A DNA stretch of 64,000 bases from Intestinimonas timonensis (GTDB lineage Bacteria; Bacillota; Clostridia; Oscillospirales; Oscillospiraceae): the NCBI RefSeq assembly GCF_900626145.1, contig NZ_LR130817.1:1418382-1482381 (forward strand), written 5' to 3'. Every line of letters begins with the position of its first letter. Positions within the stretch are counted from its first letter, which is position 1. The position numbers and the translations under genes were made by a program. A model generated the notes under the pieces. The model worked only from the letters and a program-made list of their open reading frames with translations, ran no database searches and had not been told where the DNA came from. This document shows, piece after piece, positions 51,084 to 58,675 of the stretch.

Positions 51084-51755
51084 TCAGGCGCAGAATCGGT
51101 GGCTGCCAATGACTTTGATGAGTGGGCGGGACCAGATCCAGGCGCTGGTGGCCGTATCGGGGTTAAAATAGTAGATGGCGCCGCCGCTGGGGTCGGCACC
51201 GTTGAGGGCGTCACGGGCGGCCCGGACGGCGGAGTCGGCCACCGGCTGGTCGATTTGTCCGTCCACCATACAGGTAAAGGCTCCGGGTTGGTACACCACG
51301 CCCGCGATGGTGTTGGGGAAGGAGGGGTGGCTCACCCGGTTGAGGATGACCGCTCCCACCGCCACCTGGCCGCTATACGGCTCTCCTCTGGCCTCCGCCG
51401 AGATGACCTTGGCCAGCAGGGCCACCTCGCTGTCCGCTGCCGAGGAAGAGGTGCTCCACTCCGACATACCCAGCGCTTTCAGAGTGGCGGGACCCACCAC
51501 ACCGTCGGCGGTGAGGCCGTTCTTCTTCTGAAAGAGCTTTACCGCCGCCTCGGTTTTGCTGCCATAGATCCCATCCTCCGTCCCGTCCAGGTAGCCCCAG
51601 CGGATCAGCTTCTCCTGGATGGTGCGCACCGTCTGCCCCGAGGAACCCCGACGATAGGTGGCCGCCTGGGCGGTCTGCACCATGGTGATGATGAGTATAT
51701 TCAACAGAAAGATCAGGGCCAGGGATAAAATGAGCCGTTTTCTCTGTTCCCGCAC
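51084..51755 (-). CDS. sleB: Spore cortex-lytic/cell-wall hydrolase, SleB-like
   Basis: A 223-residue secreted enzyme: signal peptide or anchor (about 5-28, ending AQAA), a peptidoglycan-binding domain type 1 (about 32-90; SGQTVRTIQEKLIRWGY, DGIYGSKTEAAVKLFQKKNGL) and a Hydrolase_2/SleB domain (about 105-223) with the expected glutamate in ISAEARGEPYSGQVAVGAVILNR. It is a lytic transglycosylase acting on spore cortex during germination. I start it at GTG 51755, seven bases after GGAGG; 39 upstream codons in frame lack features. YpeB is not adjacent. Confidence 0.88.
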   Translation of the reverse strand: MREQRKRLILSLALIFLLNILIITMVQTAQAATYRRGSSGQTVRTIQEKLIRWGYLDGTEDGIYGSKTEAAVKLFQKKNGLTADGVVGPATLKALGMSEWSTSSSAADSEVALLAKVISAEARGEPYSGQVAVGAVILNRVSHPSFPNTIAGVVYQPGAFTCMVDGQIDQPVADSAVRAARDALNGADPSGGAIYYFNPDTATSAWIWSRPLIKVIGSHRFCA

Positions 51756-51889
51756 GTTCCCGCCTCCCACAAAAGTCTCGCCCTTAGTGTACGGTCCCGG
51801 CGTCTTTCTTATGAGCGGTGAATCATGGAAGAAAAATTGGGCCATACTGTTAGGGAAACTTTTCTTTCCCATAAAGGAGCGGCATCATC

Positions 51890-52159
51890 ATGGTCAAAGG
51901 CATCAACAAACAGGTCATCGTGGTCAAATCCCCTGACCCCCGCCTCTTCGAGGAGGCCATCTTTATTCTGAAGGAGGGCGCCCTTTCCGAGGGTGCCAGC
52001 CCGGAGCAGGTCCTGCGTGAGGCCCAGCAGGCAGCGAAAAACTATGTCTCCCGTAGCACTGTCCCCGGGAAATGGTTCCAGTCTATCCCGGCCCCGGCCT
52101 ACGCCGCCGCCGGTGCCCTGGCCGCCACCGCCGCCTGGAGCCTGGCTCTTTTCTTCTGA
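51890..52159 (+). CDS. Small membrane-tail protein of unknown function
   Basis: An 89-residue protein with a soluble first part (1-60) and one hydrophobic segment at the C-terminus (about 66-89, Ala-rich, ending LALFF). ATG 51890 follows AAAGGAGC. I do not recognise the family. The layout suggests a tail-anchored protein. It lies divergent from sleB, which may hint at a spore link, but that is weak. Confidence 0.65.
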   Translation: MVKGINKQVIVVKSPDPRLFEEAIFILKEGALSEGASPEQVLREAQQAAKNYVSRSTVPGKWFQSIPAPAYAAAGALAATAAWSLALFF

Positions 52160-52165
52160 CGGGCA

Positions 52166-52194
52166 TTGTGCCTGTCCCCTCCTTGTGATACAAT
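52166..52194 (+). promoter_or_regulatory. Promoter of the AIM24 gene
   Basis: TTGTGC (52166-52171), 17 bases, TACAAT (52189-52194). Confidence 0.55.
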
Positions 52195-52266
52195 GGCCCT
52201 GCATCAGGCTACCCGGCTGAACACGGCCGCATTGTCTTGAGAGCACTTGTATGAAGGAGCGTCTTT

Positions 52267-53040
52267 ATGTATCAGGTTTCCAATTTCATGGACAACGATG
52301 ACGTCAAAATCCTCTCCCAGCTTGGGCCGTTCTCCGTCATCGAGTACCAGCGCGACCTAAGCGTTACCCCTTCATCCGCCATTACCGCTTATTATAGTGC
52401 CCAGATGAACGTCAGAAAGCGCCAGCTGGTGTGTGATCTGAGCAAGGCTCAGGTCACCATCCAGGCCGGCGCCATGCAGTGGATGCTGGGCAATGTAAAC
52501 GCCACCACCGGCATCAAGGGTGTGGGCGATCTCTTCAGCAAGGCCGTCCGGGGCAAGGCCTCCGGTGAGTCGACCATCAAGCCGGAGTACACCGGCGACG
52601 GTCTGCTGGTGCTGGAGCCCACCTACCGCCACCTCATCCTCATGGACGCCGCAGAATGGGGCGGCTCCGTGGTGCTGGACGACGGGCTGTTCCTGGCCTG
52701 CGACTCCCGGCTTCAGCACAAGGCCGTCATGCGCTCCAACCTCTCCTCCGCCGTGGCCGGCGGCGAAGGTCTCTTCAACCTGAGCCTCAACGGCAGCGGG
52801 ACCTTCTGCATCGAGTCTGAGTGTCCCCGTGAGGAGCTGGTGGAGATCACCCTGCAAAATGACGTGCTGAAGATCGACGGCAACTACGCCATCGCCTGGA
52901 GCTCCAGCCTGGAGTTCACCGTGGAGCGTTCCGGCAAGAGTCTCATCGGCTCCGCCGCCTCCGGTGAGGGTCTGGTCAACGTCTACCGGGGCACCGGCAA
53001 GGTCCTCATGATGCCCACCGCAAAAATGCCCAATCTGTAA
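52267..53040 (+). CDS. AIM24-family protein
   Basis: A 257-residue AIM24/DUF124 protein with repeated beta-strand/Gly patterns (VTIQAGAMQWMLGNVN, KPEYTGDGLLVLEPTYRHLI, SSAVAGGEGLFNLSLNGSGTFCIES). Bacterial members are cytosolic trimeric beta-proteins of unknown role. ATG 52267 follows AAGGAGCG. Its downstream terminator is split by an IS element. Confidence 0.87.
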   Translation: MYQVSNFMDNDDVKILSQLGPFSVIEYQRDLSVTPSSAITAYYSAQMNVRKRQLVCDLSKAQVTIQAGAMQWMLGNVNATTGIKGVGDLFSKAVRGKASGESTIKPEYTGDGLLVLEPTYRHLILMDAAEWGGSVVLDDGLFLACDSRLQHKAVMRSNLSSAVAGGEGLFNLSLNGSGTFCIESECPREELVEITLQNDVLKIDGNYAIAWSSSLEFTVERSGKSLIGSAASGEGLVNVYRGTGKVLMMPTAKMPNL

Positions 53041-53052
53041 GTTGTCCATATA

Positions 53053-53070
53053 AAAAGCGTCCCCAGGAGG
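53053..53070. terminator. Left half of the AIM24/galU terminator, split by the IS
   Basis: AAAGCGTCCCCAGGAGG (53054-53070) is perfectly complementary to CCTCCTGGGGACGCTTT at 54387-54403. The original hairpin loop was ATAC; the IS now separates the arms by 1.3 kb. Confidence 0.85.
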
Positions 53071-53101
53071 ATACTGAACAGATCCAGTAAAAACGGACAG
53101 T

Positions 53102-53152
53102 GACAAAAGCCCCCCTGATGTAGGAAAATAGACTACATCAGGGGGTTTTGTC
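53102..53152 (+). promoter_or_regulatory. Hairpin before IS orfA (read-through guard), copy 1
   Basis: CCCCCTGATGTAG (53111-53123) pairs with CTACATCAGGGGG (53133-53145), extended by GACAAAA/TTTTGTC. The stem ends directly at the orfA ATG (53153) and contains its only possible ribosome binding site GGGGG. Outside transcripts would fold it and end or fail to be translated. The same structure is at 56623-56673 in copy 2. Confidence 0.75.
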
Positions 53153-53467
53153 ATGAAGAAACGAAATTACACACACGTTCAAATGCTTTTACCAGAGATC
53201 AAGGCCATGTTGGCAGAGGGGAAAACACAGCGGGAAGTCGCAGAATACTATGGCTTCCGGAATAAGCAGGTGGTAAAAAGACTACTTGAGCGTGAGCGCC
53301 GTAAAGAACGAAAACTGGAAGCCGGAATCCGCCCACGACCGAAAGGACGGCCGAGAAAAGATGCTGCGCCAGGAGACGTTGTGGCAGAGCAGGCCTGTGA
53401 GATCCAACGGCTTCGCATGGAAAATAAACTACTGCGGGATTTTCTGCGCTTCACAGAAAGGAAGTGA
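53153..53467 (+). CDS. IS3-family transposase OrfA, copy 1
   Basis: A 104-residue DNA-binding OrfA: helix-turn-helix (about 10-50; LAEGKTQREVAEYYGFRNKQVVKRLL), a basic stretch (50-75) and a leucine-zipper-like end (EIQRLRMENKLLRDFL). The stop overlaps the start of orfB (GTGA), so orfB is read by coupling or -1 frameshift. No A6G slippery run is seen. Confidence 0.93.
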   Translation: MKKRNYTHVQMLLPEIKAMLAEGKTQREVAEYYGFRNKQVVKRLLERERRKERKLEAGIRPRPKGRPRKDAAPGDVVAEQACEIQRLRMENKLLRDFLRFTERK

Positions 53468-54321
53468 GAGCAAAGGTAAAGTATCATATCATCTATCGTC
53501 ACAGGACAGAGTATCCAGTGGCAGTCATGTGCAAATTCTTTGGAGTGTCCAGAAGCGGCTACTATGCTTTTGTCCATCGCCTAGGCAAGCCAGAAAAGGA
53601 TGCGGCTCTTGCGGGGCTCATCGCACAGCAGCGGGAACGCAGCTTCCGCACCTACGGCTACCGGCGGATGTGGCTGTGGCTGAAAAGCCGGAATATCTTC
53701 TGCAATCCCAAAACTGTGCTGCGAATCATGAAGAAATATGATCTGCTCTCGGAGATCCGCCGCCGCAGGAAATGGCAGCAGATGGGGCGGCAGGCACACA
53801 AATACAGGAATCTGCTGAACAGGGAGTTCCATGCGGACAAACCTAACAGCAAATGGGTAACAGACATCTCCTACATCCACACCAGGCAGGGTGTGCTGTA
53901 CCTTTCCATAATCCGGGACCTCTATGACAACAGCATCATCGCCTACAAGACTGGAACCCAGCAGACAGTGAATTTGGTTCTGGATACCGTTCATCTGGCA
54001 ATGAAACAGGAGAAAAAGAGGGTCGCTGCGGAGTTGCAGCTCCACAGCGACCAAGGATTTCAGTACACCTCTGCAGCATACTTCAATCTGACTCAAGCAT
54101 ACGGAATCACACCATCCATGTCAAGGAAAGGAAACCCGTACGACAACGCCATGGCGGAAAATTTCTTCTCTATCCTCAAAACAGAATGTATTTACCGCCA
54201 CAAACCGGCGACCTTTTCCGAAGCCAATGAGATGATTGACCGCTATATTTACTTCTATAACCATGAGCGCATCCAGTTAAAAACTGGAGAGGCGCCGCTG
54301 GCGCGACGCCTCTCCGCTTAA
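53464..54321 (+). CDS. IS3-family transposase OrfB (DDE integrase), copy 1
   Basis: A 285-residue rve-type integrase with an HTH_21 region (about 45-100) and the catalytic triad D in WVTDISY, D in LHSDQGFQY and E in DNAMAENFFSILKTE (the DDE spacing of about 35 residues between the last two is normal). The start is GTG 53464 in the -1 frame relative to orfA. It appears intact, so the element may be active. Confidence 0.94.
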   Translation: MRAKVKYHIIYRHRTEYPVAVMCKFFGVSRSGYYAFVHRLGKPEKDAALAGLIAQQRERSFRTYGYRRMWLWLKSRNIFCNPKTVLRIMKKYDLLSEIRRRRKWQQMGRQAHKYRNLLNREFHADKPNSKWVTDISYIHTRQGVLYLSIIRDLYDNSIIAYKTGTQQTVNLVLDTVHLAMKQEKKRVAAELQLHSDQGFQYTSAAYFNLTQAYGITPSMSRKGNPYDNAMAENFFSILKTECIYRHKPATFSEANEMIDRYIYFYNHERIQLKTGEAPLARRLSA

Positions 54322-54425
54322 AACTTAATCTTTCCTACTAAGGGCTCTTTTTTGTACTGTCCGCACAATCTGGGGCAGTTCAATACCCTCCTGGGGACGC
54401 TTTGTCATTTCTATGGATGCGGCGC

Positions 54426-55295
54426 TCAGAGCTGCCCGGCCTTCTCCTTCAGGAAACCCTTGAGCCACTCACCCGTCTCCGGGTGTGCCAGGGAGAAGTC
54501 GATGGTGGCCTCCAGGAAGCCCTTCAGGTTGCCGGTATCATACCGCTTCCCCTCAAAATCCACCGCCACCATCTTGTCCCGCTTGCACAGCTCCTTCAGG
54601 CCGTCGGTAAGCTGGATCTCCCCGCCGTAGCCCGGCTTCAGGTTTTCCAGAATGTCGAAGATGCCGGGCTGGAGCACATACCGGCCCAGAATGGCGTAGT
54701 TGGAGAAGATCTCCTCGGGACGGGGCTTCTCCACCATGTCGCTGACCTGGAAGATCCGCTCCTCCAGGGGCGCCACCTTTACGGAGGAGTACTTGGAGAT
54801 GGCTTCGGTGCTCACCTGCTGCACCCCCACGCAGGAGGCGCCGTACTTCTCGGCACCGGCAATGAGCTGTCCGATGACCGGAGTCTGGGAGCGCATGATG
54901 TCGTCGCCCAGGAGGACGGCGAAGGGCTCGTCCCCCACGAAGCGTTTGGCCCGCCAGATGGCGTGGCCCAGACCCTTGGTCTCCTTCTGGCGGACATAGA
55001 AGATGTTGGCCAGATCAGCGGCCCGGCGGACCTCCGCCAGCTCCCGCTCCTTGCCCGCCCGGGCCAGGCGCTCCTCCAGCTCAGGATAGTAGTCAAAATA
55101 GTCGTCCATGGCGGATTTGGCCCGGTTGGTCACCACCAGGATATCCTCGATCCCGGCGGCCACAGCCTCCTCGATGATATACTGGATCACCGGCTTGTCC
55201 ACCAGGGGGAGCATTTCCTTGGGCACCGTTTTGGTGGCGGGCAGCATCCGGGTCCCCAGCCCGGCTGCCGGGATGACGGCTTTCCGTACTTTCAT
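54426..55295 (-). CDS. galU: UTP-glucose-1-phosphate uridylyltransferase
   Basis: A 289-residue GalU making UDP-glucose for wall and capsule polymers. The nucleotide loop AAGLGTRMLPATK, the substrate Lys in PKEMLPLVDKP, and VEKPRPEEIFSNYAILGRY are characteristic. ATG 55295 follows GGAGG. It lies 30 bases behind queT on the same strand, so the leader of queT may also affect it. Its terminator is interrupted by IS copy 1. Confidence 0.96.
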   Translation of the reverse strand: MKVRKAVIPAAGLGTRMLPATKTVPKEMLPLVDKPVIQYIIEEAVAAGIEDILVVTNRAKSAMDDYFDYYPELEERLARAGKERELAEVRRAADLANIFYVRQKETKGLGHAIWRAKRFVGDEPFAVLLGDDIMRSQTPVIGQLIAGAEKYGASCVGVQQVSTEAISKYSSVKVAPLEERIFQVSDMVEKPRPEEIFSNYAILGRYVLQPGIFDILENLKPGYGGEIQLTDGLKELCKRDKMVAVDFEGKRYDTGNLKGFLEATIDFSLAHPETGEWLKGFLKEKAGQL

Positions 55296-55325
55296 CTGAT
55301 CTCCTCCATTGGCAGAGGGCAGGCC

Positions 55326-55850
55326 TCACGCGTGGGTGAGACGTCCCTCCGGGATAAGGTCGTGGAAAAACTTGATCTGGGGCATGGCCCGCAGCAGGAT
55401 GGTACCCAGCACCAGGCACACGCCCAACTCGCCGATGCCCACGGTGACACCGTTGTAGATCCAGGCGGCGGGCAGGGCGGCAGTGATGCCCACCTCGGCA
55501 AAGCCGATGGTGAAGCCAACCAGCACCATGTTGCACAGCACCGGCGGCAGCCAGGCCATCCACCAGTGGCGGACCTTGCTGGTCCACACCGCGGCGATGA
55601 GGGTGGCCAGGGAGCCCACCACGATGTCCATGGCGCCGTAGGGCGAGAGCAGGTTGGCGATGAGGCAGCCCACAAAGAGCCCCGGCGCGGTGGCCGGGAA
55701 CAGGAAGGGCAGGACGCACAGGGCCTCGGAGAACCGGAACTGGATGGGTCCGTAGGCCAGTCCAAAAATGTTGCTGAAGTAGCTCAGCACGGCGTACAGG
55801 GCGGCCACCATGGCCGCCAGGGTCAGATCGCGGACAGGACTTTTGCGCAT
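55326..55850 (-). CDS. queT: QueT-family queuosine-precursor transporter
   Basis: A 174-residue membrane protein of the QueT (DUF988) family, an ECF-transporter S component for preQ1 or a related queuosine precursor. The N-terminal LTLAAMVAALYAVLSYF, the GPIQFRFSEALCVLPF motif and NLLSPYGAMDIVVGSLAT are diagnostic. It has about six helices. ATG 55850 follows GGAGG at nine bases; the open frame extends 47 codons further but covers the structured leader. Gene order queT-galU. Confidence 0.93.
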   Translation of the reverse strand: MRKSPVRDLTLAAMVAALYAVLSYFSNIFGLAYGPIQFRFSEALCVLPFLFPATAPGLFVGCLIANLLSPYGAMDIVVGSLATLIAAVWTSKVRHWWMAWLPPVLCNMVLVGFTIGFAEVGITAALPAAWIYNGVTVGIGELGVCLVLGTILLRAMPQIKFFHDLIPEGRLTHA

Positions 55851-55983
55851 GAAAAAGAACCTCCATTTTTTGTTTAGAGTACGTGTGCCGCGTACAGCGG
55901 CGCGGGTCCCTTTCCCCGGACGCAGGGCACATGGCGTCCGGACGGCTTTCTCCGCGCCGGTTGGACTGGGTGGGGAACCAGTC
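55851..55983 (-). promoter_or_regulatory. Structured GC-rich leader of queT, candidate preQ1 riboswitch
   Basis: The leader of about 133 bases has several GC-rich pairings on the minus strand: GGCGCGG with CCGCGCC, GTCCGGACGC with GCGTCCGG, and CCGCG/CGCGG, followed by an A-rich stretch next to the ribosome binding site (CTAAACAAAAAATGGAGG). preQ1-III riboswitches are known upstream of queT in Ruminococcaceae; I could not check the consensus. Confidence 0.45.
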
Positions 55984-55989
55984 GTGATC

Positions 55990-56018
55990 ATTATATCATG
56001 CTTTTTTCTCTCTGTACA
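55990..56018 (-). promoter_or_regulatory. sigma-A promoter of queT-galU
   Basis: On the minus strand TGTACA (56018-56013), 17 bases, TATAAT (55995-55990). Confidence 0.7.
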
Positions 56019-56032
56019 GTCATTTTATCACC

Positions 56033-56061
56033 TTTACAGCGGAGGTTTTCCCCCGTATAAT
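56033..56061 (+). promoter_or_regulatory. sigma-A promoter of the DUF3842 gene
   Basis: TTTACA (56033-56038), 17 bases, TATAAT (56056-56061), divergent from queT. Confidence 0.75.
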
Positions 56062-56127
56062 GTCAAAGAGAAGTCTTACCGGTCTTTTGACGGACCGGAT
56101 CAAACCACCAAGGAAGGATCTGATCCC

Positions 56128-56559
56128 ATGCGCATCCTCATCATCGACGGCCAGGGCGGCGGCATCGGCGCCCGGCTGGTGAGCCTGCTCCGGCCTCGTC
56201 TGCCGGAGGGCTGTGAGCTCCTGTGCGCCGGCACCAACTCCCTGGCCACCAGCGCCATGCTCAAGGCGGGCGCCGCCCGTGGCGCCACCGGCGAGAACGC
56301 CCTGTGCTACAACGCCCAGCGGGCCGACCTTATCCTGGGGCCCATCGGCGTCATTCTGGCCAACGGCATTATGGGAGAGGTCTCCCCGGCGGTGGCCTCC
56401 GCCGTCTCCGGCGCCGAGTGCGTCAAGATCTTCATCCCCTCCCCCACCTGCGGCACCCTCATTGCCGGCACCGAGGACTGCCGTCTGGAGGAGTACCTTC
56501 GCCGGGCGGTAGAGCTGGCCCTCCAGGAGCTGCCCAAGCACGGCTTTGCCTCAGTCTGA
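56128..56559 (+). CDS. DUF3842-family protein
   Basis: A 143-residue protein with a Rossmann-like glycine loop at the N-terminus (ILIIDGQGGGIGARLV) and the repeated pattern GTNSLATSAMLKAGA, GPIGVILANGIMGEVSPA. DUF3842 is common in Clostridia and of unknown function. ATG 56128 follows AAGGAAGGA; the open frame upstream is not coding. Its terminator is split by IS copy 2. Confidence 0.88.
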   Translation: MRILIIDGQGGGIGARLVSLLRPRLPEGCELLCAGTNSLATSAMLKAGAARGATGENALCYNAQRADLILGPIGVILANGIMGEVSPAVASAVSGAECVKIFIPSPTCGTLIAGTEDCRLEEYLRRAVELALQELPKHGFASV

Positions 56560-56576
56560 CTCATGCCACCTCGCAA

Positions 56577-56592
56577 AAAAGGTCCCCCTTCC
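56577..56592. terminator. Left half of the DUF3842 terminator, split by IS copy 2
   Basis: AAAAGGTCCCCCTTCC (56577-56592) is perfectly complementary to GGAAGGGGGACCTTTT (57908-57923). The original loop was GAAT. Confidence 0.85.
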
Positions 56593-56673
56593 GAATGAAC
56601 AGATCCAGTAAAAACGGACAGTGACAAAAGCCCCCCTGATGTAGGAAAATAGACTACATCAGGGGGTTTTGTC

Positions 56674-56988
56674 ATGAAGAAACGAAATTACACACACGTT
56701 CAAATGCTTTTACCAGAGATCAAGGCCATGTTGGCAGAGGGGAAAACACAGCGGGAAGTCGCAGAATACTATGGCTTCCGGAATAAGCAGGTGGTAAAAA
56801 GACTACTTGAGCGTGAGCGCCGTAAAGAACGAAAACTGGAAGCCGGAATCCGCCCACGACCGAAAGGACGGCCGAGAAAAGATGCTGCGCCAGGAGACGT
56901 TGTGGCAGAGCAGGCCTGTGAGATCCAACGGCTTCGCATGGAAAATAAACTACTGCGGGATTTTCTGCGCTTCACAGAAAGGAAGTGA
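56674..56988 (+). CDS. IS3-family transposase OrfA, copy 2
   Basis: Protein identical to OrfA of copy 1 (104 residues, HTH plus zipper-like end). A guard hairpin lies directly before the start codon at 56623-56673. Overlaps orfB by GTGA. Confidence 0.93.
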   Translation: MKKRNYTHVQMLLPEIKAMLAEGKTQREVAEYYGFRNKQVVKRLLERERRKERKLEAGIRPRPKGRPRKDAAPGDVVAEQACEIQRLRMENKLLRDFLRFTERK

Positions 56989-57842
56989 GAGCAAAGGTAA
57001 AGTATCATATCATCTATCGTCACAGGACAGAGTATCCAGTGGCAGTCATGTGCAAATTCTTTGGAGTGTCCAGAAGCGGCTACTATGCTTTTGTCCATCG
57101 CCTAGGCAAGCCAGAAAAGGATGCGGCTCTTGCGGGGCTCATCGCACAGCAGCGGGAACGCAGCTTCCGCACCTACGGCTACCGGCGGATGTGGCTGTGG
57201 CTGAAAAGCCGGAATATCTTCTGCAATCCCAAAACTGTGCTGCGAATCATGAAGAAATATGATCTGCTCTCGGAGATCCGCCGCCGCAGGAAATGGCAGC
57301 AGATGGGGCGGCAGGCACACAAATACAGGAATCTGCTGAACAGGGAGTTCCATGCGGACAAACCTAACAGCAAATGGGTAACAGACATCTCCTACATCCA
57401 CACCAGGCAGGGTGTGCTGTACCTTTCCATAATCCGGGACCTCTATGACAACAGCATCATCGCCTACAAGACTGGAACCCAGCAGACAGTGAATTTGGTT
57501 CTGGATACCGTTCATCTGGCAATGAAACAGGAGAAAAAGAGGGTCGCTGCGGAGTTGCAGCTCCACAGCGACCAAGGATTTCAGTACACCTCTGCAGCAT
57601 ACTTCAATCTGACTCAAGCATACGGAATCACACCATCCATGTCAAGGAAAGGAAACCCGTACGACAACGCCATGGCGGAAAATTTCTTCTCTATCCTCAA
57701 AACAGAATGTATTTACCGCCACAAACCGGCGACCTTTTCCGAAGCCAATGAGATGATTGACCGCTATATTTACTTCTATAACCATGAGCGCATCCAGTTA
57801 AAAACTGGAGAGGCGCCGCTGGCGCGACGCCTCTCCGCTTAA
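56985..57842 (+). CDS. IS3-family transposase OrfB (DDE integrase), copy 2
   Basis: Protein identical to OrfB of copy 1 (285 residues) with the full D-D-E triad. A GC hairpin GAGAGGCG/CGCCTCTC sits at its end. The identity of both copies points to recent transposition. Confidence 0.94.
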   Translation: MRAKVKYHIIYRHRTEYPVAVMCKFFGVSRSGYYAFVHRLGKPEKDAALAGLIAQQRERSFRTYGYRRMWLWLKSRNIFCNPKTVLRIMKKYDLLSEIRRRRKWQQMGRQAHKYRNLLNREFHADKPNSKWVTDISYIHTRQGVLYLSIIRDLYDNSIIAYKTGTQQTVNLVLDTVHLAMKQEKKRVAAELQLHSDQGFQYTSAAYFNLTQAYGITPSMSRKGNPYDNAMAENFFSILKTECIYRHKPATFSEANEMIDRYIYFYNHERIQLKTGEAPLARRLSA

Positions 57843-57950
57843 AACTTAATCTTTCCTACTAAGGGCTCTTTTTTGTACTGTCCGCACAATCTGGGGCAGT
57901 TCAGAATGGAAGGGGGACCTTTTCCTATCTTGGATGGATGCTCTGACGCT

Positions 57951-58675
57951 TACTCGGCGTCCTGCATAGCCTTGGCGGCTTCAATTGCCTTCTCCTGGGC
58001 GGCAGGAGGGGCACTTCCCATTTGAGCCACGGCTCAAATGGGGGCCCTTTCAGAACTTCACATGCTCGGCGGAAGTGAATTCCGCCTGCGCCAAGGTTCT
58101 GGCCCTTCGGTCCAAGACGCTTGTGCGGCGCAGACGCGCCGCCCCGGCTCCGCTGGGGTCCCGAGGAAGCCCCCAGGAAACGCGGATCTATTACTCGGCG
58201 TCCTGCATGGCCTTGGCCGCCTCGATGGCCTTCTCCTGAGCCGCAGGAGGGGCACTTCCCATTTGAGCCACGGCTCAAATGGGGGCCCTTTCAGAACTTC
58301 ACATGCTCGGCGGAAGTGAATTCCGCCTGCGCCAAGGTTCTGGCCCTTCGGTCCAAGACGCTTGTGCGGCGCAGACGCGCCGCCCCGGCTCCGCTGGGGT
58401 CCCGAGGAAGCCCCCAGGAAACGCGGATCTATTACTCGGCGTCCTGCATGGCCTTGGCCGCCTCGATGGCCTTCTCCTGAGCCGCAGGAGGGGCACTTCC
58501 CATTTGAGCCGTGGCTCAAATGGGGTCCCTTTCAGGACTTCACTTGCTCGGCGGAAGTGAAGTCCGCCTGCACCAAGGTCTTGGCCCTCCGGTCCAAGAC
58601 GCTTGTGCGGCGCGGACGCGCCGCCCCAGCGGAGCTGGGGCCCCCGAGGAAGCCCCTCCGGGAAACGTGGGAAAT
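57951..58675. repeat. Three tandem ~241-bp units, each with a copy of the EF-G-like gene's last codons
   Basis: Units start at 57951, 58192 and 58433 (lengths 241, 241, 244) with TACTCGGCGTCCTGCAT, the reverse complement of the C-terminal codons of the adjacent EF-G-like gene (AIEAAKAMQDAE-stop). Each unit holds about 56 bases of gene tail and about 185 bases of hairpin-rich sequence, for example ATTTGAGCC/GGCTCAAAT and TTCACTTCCGCC-type inverted repeats. Units 1 and 2 are nearly identical; unit 3, next to the gene, differs more. No gene is seen here. Confidence 0.9.

Larger units (their letters stand above)
53075..54382 (+). mobile_element. IS3-family (IS150-group-like) insertion sequence, copy 1
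   Basis: A 1308-bp element with ends TGAACAGATCCAG... and ...CTGGGGCAGTTCA (imperfect inverted repeats of about 26 bp sharing TGAAC, CCAG and GGACAG). It is flanked by the 4-bp duplication ATAC (53071-53074 and 54383-54386). It carries overlapping orfA and orfB. It lies in the loop of the terminator between AIM24 and galU. The second copy at 56596-57903 has the same length and the same proteins. Confidence 0.95.
56596..57903 (+). mobile_element. IS3-family (IS150-group-like) insertion sequence, copy 2
   Basis: 1308 bp, same ends and proteins as copy 1, flanked by the 3-bp duplication GAA (56593-56595 and 57904-57906). Inserted in the loop of the DUF3842 terminator, same orientation as copy 1, 2.2 kb apart. 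Confidence 0.95.

Noticed and set aside
57951..58675. Repeats considered as a CRISPR array
   Set aside because: The units are about 241 bp and contain a copied gene end, with no short repeats alternating with unique spacers; no cas genes are nearby.
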